NCBI GenBank assembly: GCA_963974125.1
Contig: CAXBCH010000013.1
Span: forward strand, 34,074-98,073
From: Haliea sp963974125
GTDB taxonomy: Bacteria > Pseudomonadota > Gammaproteobacteria > Pseudomonadales > Halieaceae
Length of the DNA: 64,000 nucleotides
Direction of reading: 5' to 3'
The notes under the pieces are model-generated. The model searched no databases. It was not told where the DNA came from and was given only the letters and a program-made list of their open reading frames with translations. Below are positions 45,508 to 54,063 of the stretch, piece after piece. The position numbers were made by a program, and so were the translations under genes. Position 1 is the first letter of the stretch. Every line of letters begins with the position of its first letter.

Positions 45508-46635
45508 ATGCTCTCAAGGTTTGACGACTATCCCATTCACCAGACCGCGGAACCCATCGCCTTGACTGCGAGTAGTGACCGCTGCACCTACGACCGCTAT
45601 TGGTACAACGCGCATGATCGCGACGGTGCCTTTTACTTCGGGATCGGGCTCTGCCGCTACCCGAATCTGGGTATCATGGACTGCAGCCTGAGCCTGGCAC
45701 TGGACGGGCAGCAATACGCCTTTCACGGCTCGCGCCGGGCGCCGGCCGAGCCCACCGATACCAGTGTTGGTCCCTTCGTCCTGCGTATCCTCGAACCGAT
45801 GGGGCGGCATCAACTGACCATTGCACCCAATGACACCGGCATTGAATGCGACCTGGTGTTCACCCCCTACACGGCGTGCATGGAGGAGGGCCGGCAAACC
45901 CTGCGCAACGAGCGCCACCTGGTGATGGATGCGACCCGTCTCGACCAGTTCGGCAGCTGGCATGGCTGGATCCGCTACGACGGCCGTGAGCTGCGGGTCG
46001 ACGGCGCCACCACCTTCGGCCTCAAGGACCGCTCCTGGGGTATCCGCCCGGTAGGTGAGCCCTGGCCGGGGGGCGCCCCCATCAACAGTTTCCAGGCCGT
46101 GCATTTCTGCTGGATGCCGATCCACTGGCAGGACCAGTGCAGCCTGGCGGGCTGGTTCGAGGACGACAGCGGCCACCAGTGGCACTGCGACCAGGGGTTC
46201 CTGCCACGCCATGCCAACGTCGACGCCATTCCCGGCACCAGCGATCCCGCGGCCTCTGTCTGGCAGGGTGCAGTGGAGCACGATATCGTGATGCTGCCCG
46301 GCACCCGCCGCGCCGCCAGCGCCACGGTGACCATGCGCGATCGTGCCGGCGAGAGCATGACCGTCACCCTGGAGCCGATACTGGTACACCGGATGAAGGG
46401 CCTGGGCTACCAGCATCCGCAATGGGGCCACGGCAAGTGGCACGGGGAGCTGGTGATCGCCGGTGAGAGCTGGCGCGACAGCGACCTCGATCCGCTGGCG
46501 CTGGAGAACCTGCATGTCCAGCAGGTGGTGCGCGCCACCTGTGGCGACCGCGTTGGCCACGGCGTCCTCGAACAGATGCACATCGGGCCTTCGCGCACGT
46601 ACGGCTTCAAGGACTGGTTTGATGGGGCCGCCTAG
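45508..46635 (+). CDS. AttH/CrtC lipocalin-like (DUF7064/7065-type) protein
   Basis: A 375-residue protein with no signal peptide. The sequence is beta-rich with many Trp, Gly and His, e.g. SDRCTYDRYWYNAHDRDGAFYFG cut short here as DRYWYNAHDRDGAFYFG, TFGLKDRSWGIRPVG and YGFKDWFDG; the duplicated sheet pattern resembles AttH/CrtC lipocalin-like proteins often found near lipid or steroid degradation genes. No catalytic residue set can be named. ATG 45508 follows AGAAAGG. The last codons and the TAG stop lie inside the 14-nt repeat array, so the C-terminal Gly-Ala-Ala is encoded by repeat sequence. Confidence 0.68.
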   Translation: MLSRFDDYPIHQTAEPIALTASSDRCTYDRYWYNAHDRDGAFYFGIGLCRYPNLGIMDCSLSLALDGQQYAFHGSRRAPAEPTDTSVGPFVLRILEPMGRHQLTIAPNDTGIECDLVFTPYTACMEEGRQTLRNERHLVMDATRLDQFGSWHGWIRYDGRELRVDGATTFGLKDRSWGIRPVGEPWPGGAPINSFQAVHFCWMPIHWQDQCSLAGWFEDDSGHQWHCDQGFLPRHANVDAIPGTSDPAASVWQGAVEHDIVMLPGTRRAASATVTMRDRAGESMTVTLEPILVHRMKGLGYQHPQWGHGKWHGELVIAGESWRDSDLDPLALENLHVQQVVRATCGDRVGHGVLEQMHIGPSRTYGFKDWFDGAA

Positions 46636-46697
46636 GTGCGGCCGGCTAGGTGGGGCCGCCTAGGTGGGGCCGCCTAGGTGCGGCGGGCGGCTAGTCA
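46624..46697. repeat. GGCC-centred 14-nt tandem repeat, site C
   Basis: 14-nt units at 46633-46646, 46647-46660 and 46661-46674 (the last two identical, taggtggggccgcc), with a partial unit at 46624-46632 and a lengthened one from 46675. The TAG of the first full unit is the stop codon of the preceding gene, and later units also carry in-phase TAGs. Same family as at 4209 and 19215. Confidence 0.88.
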
Positions 46698-46717
46698 GAC
46701 AGTTTCCGCACGTCGCC

Positions 46718-46831
46718 GGCATCGGTAGCCCCGCCCCCCATCTCGGACACGCCGTGCACCCATCCATGGGGGCTTGGTGAAAACATCCATGTTTTCAACA
46801 GTCCGAGATGGGGCGCGGGGCTACCGATGCC
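46718..46831. repeat. Palindromic element, copy 1
   Basis: Arms 46718-46748 and 46801-46831 are inverted repeats matching at 30 of 31 positions. Inside is a second perfect stem, 46778-46797, with 9-bp arms around a CC centre (tgaaaacatccatgttttca), and a smaller cccat-cc-atggg palindrome. It carries GGACACGCCGTG next to the left arm. No open frame or transposase is present. Layout and several words are shared, inverted, with the element at 47018. Confidence 0.9.
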
Positions 46832-47017
46832 TCTTACGGCACCAGGTTCGAATTACCCCGCACGCAACAGTCATAAAACATCTTGCTCCGCACCAGGCTT
46901 GCGATAGCCTCGCAACTCCACGCACTCGGTTTGAGGAACATCGGCAGCACTCCGGGTCATCACAGCCCGTCTCGTGGCTTGCGGTTTCGTAGCCTGACGG
47001 TTACCACTGAGTCTGAA
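46832..47017. other. Spacer between the two palindromic elements
   Basis: About 185 bases between the two elements. I find no convincing gene, promoter or RNA in it; short ATG-initiated frames lack ribosome-binding sites and family resemblance. With the repeats on either side it makes up the only gene-free stretch over 300 bases (46636-47209). Confidence 0.5.
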
Positions 47018-47157
47018 GGACTTCGGGAGCGGGAAGGGGGCTGACGGACTGTATGAAACATGGATGTTTCATACAAGCCTACATGGAGAGCCCACCCCGC
47101 TTTATCGGGTGCGTATCCACGGCGTGTCCGTCAGCCCCCTTCCCGCTGTCGAAGTCC
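47018..47157. repeat. Palindromic element, copy 2 (inverted orientation)
   Basis: Arms 47018-47049 and 47126-47157 are inverted repeats matching at 30 of 32 positions. An inner stem, 47050-47075, has perfect 12-bp arms around a GG centre. Read on the minus strand it shares with copy 1 the order GGACACGCCGTG, GGCTTG, AAACATCCATGTTT, CAGTCC. No coding capacity. Confidence 0.9.
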
Positions 47158-47209
47158 CTGCACCGACAGCTAGAAGCGCCTGCCCCCAATCGGTAGGCAA
47201 TGACAAGCC

Positions 47210-47632
47210 TCAATCCAGTGGATAGGGCGGCCGTTGTCCCCCGCAGAGCACGTCGGTCACCTGCTCGGTATCCATGTACTCGGTCAGCTTGACCAGCTTG
47301 CCCTTGTCGAATTCGAACAGGAAGTGGTAGTCGTTGCTGTAGGTCTGGCCGGAGACGTGCTCGCCTTCGCTGGAGGCTTCCACCGCGACCTTTTCTCCCT
47401 CGGCGACCATGCCGCGCACGGTGAAGGTGATGCCAGTGGGGAAGACTTCCATGATGCTGGCGATGGCACCGCGCAGTTCGGGGTATTCGCTGACGCCGGA
47501 GATCAGCGTTGAGCCCATGGTCTCAACGCAGCCATTCTTCGCATAGGCAGCAACGGCTCCGTCCACATTGCCCGTGCTCAGGTCTGCCAGGAACTGGCGC
47601 ACCCGGGCTTTGTTATCTGTCTCTGTCGTCAT
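47210..47632 (-). CDS. SnoaL-like / NTF2-fold protein (limonene-epoxide hydrolase-like)
   Basis: A 140-residue soluble protein with the cone-shaped NTF2 fold pattern: N-terminal helices (KARVRQFLADLSTGNVDGAV), AYAKNGCVETMGSTLISG, and sheet strands ITFTVRGMVAEGEKVAVEAS and NDYHFLFEFDKGKLVKLTEYMD. Such proteins are small hydrolases, isomerases or cyclases, but the acidic residues needed for epoxide hydrolysis cannot be confirmed. ATG 47632 is preferred over GTG 47641. It lies downstream of the HMG-CoA reductase gene on the same strand, 205 bases away. Confidence 0.8.
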   Translation of the reverse strand: MTTETDNKARVRQFLADLSTGNVDGAVAAYAKNGCVETMGSTLISGVSEYPELRGAIASIMEVFPTGITFTVRGMVAEGEKVAVEASSEGEHVSGQTYSNDYHFLFEFDKGKLVKLTEYMDTEQVTDVLCGGQRPPYPLD

Positions 47633-47837
47633 TGCTGTCACTCGCGAGAAGGAGCGCCGACCGGCGCCATGGGGTCATCTTAGACGCCGCAGCAGGCGGC
47701 GCCACATTGCCGGTACAGCATTTCAAGCCAGCACCGCCGGCACGCTGCAGCGGGCGGGCGCTGGTTCAATTATTCGACAAGTGGCCCCGGGGCGGGTCAC
47801 AGCACAGCGCTGCTCGCGGCCCCGGCTCGGGTGGCTG

Positions 47838-49025
47838 TCAGCGGTTGCGGCCCAGTCTCTCGTGGGCGTTGACCCACTCGTTCTGGCGGGTTTCCTTGTC
47901 GACCCGGGTGGCGGCGCCCAGCGACAGTTCGCCGGCGACCACCAGCCCGGCGGCAATTTCCGCCAGCTTCAGGGCCTTGCCCTTGCCGTGACAGTCCATG
48001 ATCTGCAGGCATTCGCGCTGTGTCGGCAGGTTGGTGCCGCCGCCGTAGGTGGCGAGGATCAGGGCGGGCAGGGTGATGGAGAAGAAATAATCGCCTTCGC
48101 GGGTCACCCGGGTGTAGACGGTGCACTGGTTGGACTCGCCGATATTGGCGATATCCTGGCCGGTGGCCAGGTACAGGGCGGCGAGACCGTTGGCGGGGTG
48201 GGCGGCGTTGTTGGAGGAGTGGGTGAGGAAAGAGGCGATGGTGGTGATGCCCCAGCCGTAGTGCATGGCTTCCGGGGTAATGCGCAGGTTGGCCTGCAGC
48301 ACGTCGCGGGGGACGGTAATTTCCGCGGTGACCCGGCGCCCGCGGCCCTTCAGGGAATTCACGGAGGAGGTGCGTTTCTCGGTGTCGAAGTTGCCGGATA
48401 GCAGGTAGTGGCGCATCTTCGGGAACTGCTCGCGGATCCACTCGCAGGCGAAGAAGGTCGCCTTGCTGGTCATGTTCTGGCCAGCGGCGTCGCCGGTGCT
48501 GTAGTCGAAGCGGGTAAACACCATGTTGTGGGCAATATAGTGCTCGATCTCGTTGAGCTTGCCTATTGAGGTGGTGCTCTCTGCCACCTCCTTGATGGCG
48601 GCGAAGTTCTCCACCAGCCATTCGTTGAAATCGCGGGCATCGCGGGCATCCCTGAAGACGAAACAGGGCGCGCGCTGCATGGCCTCGCCGCAGACCGTGG
48701 TCTTCACGCCGCCACTTTCGCGGATCACTTTCATGCCGCGGTTGTAGCTGGCCAGCATGGTGCCCTCGACGGTAGCCATCGGCACATAGAACTCGCCGCT
48801 GGCGTGCTCACCGTCGATCAGCAGCGGGCCGGCCAGGCCGACAGGGACCTGGACTGCGCCGAACATGTTTTCGATGTTGCCGGCCATCACCTCGGGATCG
48901 ACGGAGAACTCGCGCGTGTGGTGCAGCTTTGCCGGTGTTTTCGCTTCGATGAAGGCCTGGCGTTCGGCGATGACATCGCGGCTGTAGTCGTTGTCGCTGC
49001 TGCGTGGAATCCTGTTATTGGTCAT
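47838..49025 (-). CDS. Hydroxymethylglutaryl-CoA reductase
   Basis: A 395-residue class I-like HMG-CoA reductase catalytic domain without membrane anchor. Signatures: IENMFGAVQVPVGLAGPL (50-68), the catalytic Glu in MATVEGTMLAS (E87), a nucleotide motif GDAAGQNMTSK in place of DAMGMN with catalytic K188, GQDIANIGESNQC with D291, YGGGTNLPTQREC and H388 in NAHERLGRNR. All four catalytic residues are present, so it should interconvert HMG-CoA and mevalonate. It is odd in a genome with the MEP enzymes ispD and ispF. Start ATG 49025. Confidence 0.92.
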   Translation of the reverse strand: MTNNRIPRSSDNDYSRDVIAERQAFIEAKTPAKLHHTREFSVDPEVMAGNIENMFGAVQVPVGLAGPLLIDGEHASGEFYVPMATVEGTMLASYNRGMKVIRESGGVKTTVCGEAMQRAPCFVFRDARDARDFNEWLVENFAAIKEVAESTTSIGKLNEIEHYIAHNMVFTRFDYSTGDAAGQNMTSKATFFACEWIREQFPKMRHYLLSGNFDTEKRTSSVNSLKGRGRRVTAEITVPRDVLQANLRITPEAMHYGWGITTIASFLTHSSNNAAHPANGLAALYLATGQDIANIGESNQCTVYTRVTREGDYFFSITLPALILATYGGGTNLPTQRECLQIMDCHGKGKALKLAEIAAGLVVAGELSLGAATRVDKETRQNEWVNAHERLGRNR

Positions 49026-49128
49026 GGCATGGTCCTCGGAAAATCATGAAGAGTAGGAAAAACGCTGTCCTGGCGCAAGCGAGGCGCAAGAGCCCGGTTT
49101 CGGCAGTCGGGCGATGGCAGTGCCGGGC

Positions 49129-50934
49129 TCAGGCGGTGGATTGCTCCAGGTGCTGCTCGATGACCCGCAGAAAATCGCGTCCATACTTGTCGCGCTTGCG
49201 TTCGCCCACGCCGCTGAGGCGGCCAAAGGCATCGATGTCGCGCGGCAGCAGGGCGCACATCTCCTGCAGGGTGCGGTCGTGGAAAATGATGTAGGGCGGT
49301 ATGCCCTGGGTTTCCGCCAGCGCCCGGCGGCACTCGCGCAGAGCCTCCCAGAGCGTGACATCGACCTCGTCAGGCAGGGGCTGGCGGGTCTGCTGGCGGG
49401 TCGCCTTGCGGGCGATGTCCTTGCGCAGTTGCAGGGTCTGCTCGCCCTTGAGCAGGGCGCGGCACTTGTCCTGCAGGCGCAGGGCGCCAAAACGTTCAAG
49501 GTCCGCGGTCAGGTAGCCGCCCGCCACCAGTTGCCGGAATACCGAACGCCACTGGTGGTTGTCCAGTGCCTTGCCGACGCCGAAAGTAGGCAGGCAGTGG
49601 TGGTCGTACTGGAAAATGCGATCGTTCTCGATTCCGCGCAGGACTTCGATCAGGTGGTTGACGCCGAAGCGCTGGCCGGTGCGATAGACCGCGCTCAGGG
49701 CCATGCGCGCTGCCTCGGTGCCATCCCAGGTGGGCACCGGCTCCAGGCAGGTGTCACAATTGCCGCAGGGTGCGGGCAGATCATCGCCGAAGTAGTGCAG
49801 CAGGGCCTGGCGTCTGCAGCTGGTGATTTCGCAGAGGCCGAGCATGGCGTTGAGTCGCTGCTGCTCAGCACGCTTGTGCTCGGCGCTGCCCTCGGAGCTG
49901 TCCATCATCTGGCGCAGCTTGAGGACATCCTGCAGCCCGTAGACCAGCCAGGCGTCCGCGGGCAGGCCATCGCGGCCGGCGCGACCGGTTTCCTGGTAAT
50001 AGGCTTCAATGGTCTTGGGCAGGTCCAGGTGGGCGACGAAGCGCACATCCGGCTTGTCGATACCCATGCCGAAGGCGATGGTGGCGACCATGATCACCGC
50101 GTCCTCGCGCAGAAAGCGGGACTGGTGGCTGCTGCGCAGGGCCGCCGGCAGGCCGGCGTGGTAGGGCAGGGCGTTGTACCCTTCCTGCTGCAACCAGAGC
50201 GCGGTTTCCTCCACCTTCTTGCGCGACAGGCAGTAGACAATGCCGGCATCCCGCGGGTGCTCCGCTTTCAGGAAGCCGAGCAGCTGCTGTTTCGGGTTCT
50301 GCTTCAGGGCAATGCGATAGCGGATGTTGGGCCGGTCGAAGCCGGCAATGAATTTCTCCGCGTCCTCCAGGTCCAGCCGGGTGATGATCTCCTGGCGGGT
50401 GCGGGCATCCGCGGTAGCGGTGAGCGCTATGCGCGGCACCGCGGGGAAGCGTTCGTGCAGGAGGCTCAGCTGCAGGTAGTCGGCGCGAAAATCGTGGCCC
50501 CACTGGGATACGCAGTGGGCTTCGTCGATGGCGAACAGGGCAATGTCTGCACGTTCCAGCAGCGCCAGCATGCGGCCCTGCACCAGTCGTTCGGGGGCGA
50601 TATAGAGCAGATCCAGCTGCCCCTGCACCAGGGCCTGTTCCACGCCCTGGGCGGTGGCCGGGTCGAGGCTGGAGTTGAGGTAGGCGGCGCGCACGCCAAG
50701 TTCCCGCAGGGCATCCACCTGGTCCTGCATCAGGGCGATGAGTGGCGAAATGACGATGCCACAGCCGGGACGCACCAGTGCCGGCACCTGGTAGCAGAGG
50801 GATTTGCCGCCGCCCGTGGGCATCAGCACCAGGGCGTCCTGGCCATCGACCAGGCGCTGGACGACTGCTTCCTGCAGGGGACGAAAGGCGGGATAACCGA
50901 AAACGGTCTGGAGTACGGTGAGGGCAGAAGTCAT
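49129..50934 (-). CDS. recQ: ATP-dependent DNA helicase RecQ
   Basis: A 601-residue superfamily 2 helicase. Motif 0 FGYPAFRPLQ, Walker A LMPTGGGKSLCYQ, DEAH-box IDEAHCVSQWGHDFR with the aromatic-rich loop, LTATADARTRQEI, motif V/VI TIAFGMGIDKPDVRFV and QETGRAGRDG. The zinc-binding RecQ-Ct cysteines are in GLCEITSCRRQALLHYFGDD and CGNCDTC, a winged helix follows, and a C-terminal HRDC domain begins VTLWEALRECRRALAE. Start ATG 50934, 45 bases downstream of the carboxyltransferase stop, so it may be cotranscribed. Confidence 0.97.
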   Translation of the reverse strand: MTSALTVLQTVFGYPAFRPLQEAVVQRLVDGQDALVLMPTGGGKSLCYQVPALVRPGCGIVISPLIALMQDQVDALRELGVRAAYLNSSLDPATAQGVEQALVQGQLDLLYIAPERLVQGRMLALLERADIALFAIDEAHCVSQWGHDFRADYLQLSLLHERFPAVPRIALTATADARTRQEIITRLDLEDAEKFIAGFDRPNIRYRIALKQNPKQQLLGFLKAEHPRDAGIVYCLSRKKVEETALWLQQEGYNALPYHAGLPAALRSSHQSRFLREDAVIMVATIAFGMGIDKPDVRFVAHLDLPKTIEAYYQETGRAGRDGLPADAWLVYGLQDVLKLRQMMDSSEGSAEHKRAEQQRLNAMLGLCEITSCRRQALLHYFGDDLPAPCGNCDTCLEPVPTWDGTEAARMALSAVYRTGQRFGVNHLIEVLRGIENDRIFQYDHHCLPTFGVGKALDNHQWRSVFRQLVAGGYLTADLERFGALRLQDKCRALLKGEQTLQLRKDIARKATRQQTRQPLPDEVDVTLWEALRECRRALAETQGIPPYIIFHDRTLQEMCALLPRDIDAFGRLSGVGERKRDKYGRDFLRVIEQHLEQSTA

Positions 50935-50979
50935 GGCCGGGGAGTATACCTCAGGCCGGCCCTGAATCCGTTGGTCTTC

Positions 50980-52446
50980 TCAGTGCAATAACGCTGCGAT
51001 GAGTTCGTTGCGCAGCTCGCGGGGGTCTACTACCCGGTCAAAGGCCATGGCATCGGCTCCGGCCCAGGCGCCACTCTGGTGGGCGGCAAGCGCCTCGGTG
51101 GTGCCGCTATCGGCGCCAGTGGCCGCTGCTGCACCCAGGGCCGGAATCCCGCCCAGGCTGACACCGGGCAGGGCCAGGCTTACCACTTGCCGGTCCCCGG
51201 GGTTCATGCCCATGACCGAGCTGCCGAAGCCGAAGGCCTTGCGCAGGGTGACAACCACCTTGTACCCGCGGTAGTGGCGCTGGGCCCGGAACATGTTGGC
51301 CGCGGCGCGGAGTACGCCGGAACGTTCTGCGGCGGGACCCGGCATCACCCCGGGGTTGTCTATCAGGGAGACCAGCGGCAGGCTGAAACGGTGGGCCAGG
51401 TCGATAAAATGGGTGGCCTTGTCTGCAGCCTGGCGGGTGATGGCTCCCGCCTCGACGGCCGGCTGGTTGGCGATCAGCAGACAGCTGCGGCCGCCGATGC
51501 GGGCGAGGGCGGCAATGAGGGTGCGGCCGTAGTCTGGCTGCAGCTCCAGCAGACTGCCGCTATCCACCAGTTCCGCCAGCACCCGGCGCATGTCGTAGGG
51601 TTGGGCCACGGCCGGAGGGATGATGTCCAGCAGGGCGTCCACCGGGCGCGGCGCCGCTGCGGCTGGATCCGCGCCGGTGCCCGCGGTGTTGTCGGGCTCC
51701 GCCAGCAGCTCCAGGAAGCGCCGCGCCAGACTGAAACACTCGGCTTCGCTGCTGCAGCGCTGGTGGGCGACGCCGCTGTCGCGGGTGTGCAGCAGGGCAG
51801 AGCCCAGCGCTTCGGCGCTGGTGTCGATACCCATGGCGGCCTTGACCAGCGGCGGGCCGGCACTGAACAGGGAGCTGCCCTCGGCCATGATCACCAGGTC
51901 GGCGAACATGGCCGCAAGTGCACCGTGACCGGCGGAAGTGCCGAGTACAATGGCGACAATGGGTGCCCGACCCTGCAGGTCGGCGAGCAGTTGCAGGTCG
52001 CCGGGGGCGTGGGGATAGCGCTCGTCCTGGTTGCTGGCCCGTTCGCCGGCGCCGTCCAGCAACACCAGCAAGGGATAGCCCTGTTCCAGTGCCAGTCGCA
52101 CAAGGCGCGCCCGCTTGGCTGCATTGGGATGACCGATGGAACCGCCCTGAACCGTAAAATCCTCCGCCAGAATGACGCCGGTCCTGCCGTCAATACGCAG
52201 GGTCCCGGCGACCAGGCCGTCAGCGGGCACGGCCGGCCGTCCCCCCGGGTGCTGGCCGCCCGCCAGGGCGCCGTACTCGCGGAAGCTGCCGGGGTCGGCC
52301 AGGGCTGCAACACGTTCCCGCGCGGTGAGTCGTCCGCGCTGATGCTGGCGAGCGATGCGTTCTTCTCCACCCATGGCGGTGGCACTGTCCTGGCGCTTGC
52401 GCAACTCGGCCAGCAAGGCATCCCAGTGGTTGCGGTATCCGCTCAT
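50980..52446 (-). CDS. Acyl-CoA carboxylase carboxyltransferase (beta-type) subunit
   Basis: A 488-residue carboxyltransferase with fused N- and C-terminal halves, of the propionyl/methylcrotonyl-CoA carboxylase beta type. N half: ARQHQRGRLTARERVAALAD, ILAEDFTVQGGSIG, LLDGAGERASNQDE; C half: PYDMRRVLAELVDSGSLLEL, FIDLAHRFSLPLVSLIDNPG and GFGSSVMGMNPGD. It is shorter than usual (about 510-540), with an Ala/Pro-rich linker at about 300-315. No biotin carboxylase partner is in the window. Start ATG 52446, 8 bases after the flavoprotein stop, so the two form an operon. Confidence 0.88.
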   Translation of the reverse strand: MSGYRNHWDALLAELRKRQDSATAMGGEERIARQHQRGRLTARERVAALADPGSFREYGALAGGQHPGGRPAVPADGLVAGTLRIDGRTGVILAEDFTVQGGSIGHPNAAKRARLVRLALEQGYPLLVLLDGAGERASNQDERYPHAPGDLQLLADLQGRAPIVAIVLGTSAGHGALAAMFADLVIMAEGSSLFSAGPPLVKAAMGIDTSAEALGSALLHTRDSGVAHQRCSSEAECFSLARRFLELLAEPDNTAGTGADPAAAAPRPVDALLDIIPPAVAQPYDMRRVLAELVDSGSLLELQPDYGRTLIAALARIGGRSCLLIANQPAVEAGAITRQAADKATHFIDLAHRFSLPLVSLIDNPGVMPGPAAERSGVLRAAANMFRAQRHYRGYKVVVTLRKAFGFGSSVMGMNPGDRQVVSLALPGVSLGGIPALGAAAATGADSGTTEALAAHQSGAWAGADAMAFDRVVDPRELRNELIAALLH

Positions 52447-52454
52447 GGCTGCGC

Positions 52455-53942
52455 CTATGCTGCCGAGGAGGCCTGCGCCTGCGGTGCCTCCAGGCCAAAC
52501 GCGGCCCACTCGGGTTCCGCCATGCAGGCGGTGAAGCGGGCGAAATTCCACGGCCAGCTCGAGGGAATGCCCTCGGCATCCAGATACCAGCTGACACAGC
52601 CCCCGCGGTACCAGACCGTGTTCTTGGCCGCCGCGATGCGCTCGGTTTCGAAGGTCTCCATGGCTTCGAAGCTGGGGGCGATTTCCGTGCAGTCCCCTGC
52701 TCGCAGCCGTGCCATCAGCTGGGCGATATAGCCCCACTGGTGCTCGGCAATGTCAATCAGCGAGAAATTGCCTACCGGTCCGTTGGGACCGTTGAGCATG
52801 AACAGGTTCGGAAAGTCAGGCATGGTCACCGCCAGGTAGGCCTTGGGGCGATCGGCCCAGAAGTCTTCCAGGGCCGCCCCGTTGCGACCATTGATGCTCA
52901 TCGGGCGCATGAAGTGGTCGGCGTGGAAGCCGGTGGCATAGACGATCACATCCAGTTCGTGCAGTTCCCCGTCTTCGGTGCGGATGCCCTGCGGCTCGAT
53001 CCGCTGGATGCCATTGCGCACCAGCCGGCACTGCGGGTGCTGGATCGCCTGGTAGTAATCGGGCGAGAAAATCAGGCGCTTGCACAGGGGGGCGTGGTCG
53101 GGCCGCAGTTGCTCCCGCAGATCGGGGTCGGTTACGGACTGTTCCAGATTGTCGAGGCAGGCCCGGGCCATGGCTTTGGCGGGCTCTGATTCCATGTCGG
53201 TAATGGCCTGGGTGTAGGCCTCGACGGCGGCCATGTACTCTTCCACATTCATCGCTGCAGCCAGTGCCTCCGGGTCCTGGAAGGCAGCCCGCTCCTCCTC
53301 GCTGAAGACCCCATTCTCCACAGGCATGATCCACTGCGGAGTACGCTGGTAGTGCTCCAGCAGCGCCGCCTTGCCGGCGAGCGCCGAGATGATCTGGACC
53401 CCGGTAGAGCCGTTGCCGATGATGCCGATGCGCTTGCCCTCCAGGGCCACGCTGTGGTCCCAGCGGGCGCTGTGGAACAGAGCGCCCCGGAAGCTTTCCG
53501 CCCCGGCGATGTCCGGATAGCGGGGGTGGTGGAGGACACCGGTGGCGGCGATGAGGATATCGGCGCTGTCGCGGTGGCCGCTGCTGAATTCCACCTCCCA
53601 GCGGCCCTCGCGATAGTCCGCCCGGGTGGCTTCCTCACCGAAGCGGGTCAGCTTGTCGACACCGTATTTGCCGGCAGTGCGCTCGAAATAGGCCTGGATT
53701 TCCCGGCCCGGCGGCAGGTGCCGGCTCCAGTCCGGATTGCGTTCGAAACTGTAGGTATAAAAGTGGGAGGGCACGTCGCAGGTCAGGCCTGGATAGGTAT
53801 TGTCGCGCCAGGTCCCGCCGACCCGGTCTGCCTTTTCGTAGAGGGTGATGTCGGTATAGCCCTCTTCCTGCAGGCGGATGCCGGCAAGAATACCGGCCAT
53901 GCCGGCGCCGAGAACGATGATACGGGGTTGGCTGGCAGACAT
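52455..53942 (-). CDS. Baeyer-Villiger-type FAD monooxygenase
   Basis: A 495-residue flavoprotein. The FAD Rossmann motif VLGAGMAGILAG is at 10-21, followed by YEKADRVGGTWRDNTYPGL, a BVMO-like DVPSHFYTYSF, the Baeyer-Villiger fingerprint FRGALFHSARWDH, the NADPH Rossmann GIIGNGSTGVQII and the terminal ATGFHADHF. It would insert oxygen next to a ketone, forming esters or lactones, in cyclic ketone or steroid degradation. Start ATG 53942; the longer frame adds an Arg-rich leader lacking family likeness. Divergent from the AraC regulator across 121 bases. Confidence 0.9.
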   Translation of the reverse strand: MSASQPRIIVLGAGMAGILAGIRLQEEGYTDITLYEKADRVGGTWRDNTYPGLTCDVPSHFYTYSFERNPDWSRHLPPGREIQAYFERTAGKYGVDKLTRFGEEATRADYREGRWEVEFSSGHRDSADILIAATGVLHHPRYPDIAGAESFRGALFHSARWDHSVALEGKRIGIIGNGSTGVQIISALAGKAALLEHYQRTPQWIMPVENGVFSEEERAAFQDPEALAAAMNVEEYMAAVEAYTQAITDMESEPAKAMARACLDNLEQSVTDPDLREQLRPDHAPLCKRLIFSPDYYQAIQHPQCRLVRNGIQRIEPQGIRTEDGELHELDVIVYATGFHADHFMRPMSINGRNGAALEDFWADRPKAYLAVTMPDFPNLFMLNGPNGPVGNFSLIDIAEHQWGYIAQLMARLRAGDCTEIAPSFEAMETFETERIAAAKNTVWYRGGCVSWYLDAEGIPSSWPWNFARFTACMAEPEWAAFGLEAPQAQASSAA

Positions 53943-54063
53943 TGATCTGGCTCCTGGTTGCGGTGAACAGGGCGACAGCTTACGGGACCTCACGGCTTTC
54001 AAGCATAGCAATTATGTTCAATGACAGGGCAATATTGTTAGAATTGCCCGACCCGGAGCCCAG

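Noticed and set aside
46774..46992. A 72-codon frame across palindromic element 1 and the spacer
   Set aside because: It starts inside the hairpin core, lacks a ribosome-binding site and resembles no protein.
46718..47157. The palindromic pair as an insertion sequence
   Set aside because: There is no transposase frame between them and I see no target-site duplication at the outer ends.
49114..50991. A 625-codon open frame antisense to recQ
   Set aside because: It mirrors a clear RecQ gene, has no ribosome-binding site and no recognisable domain.
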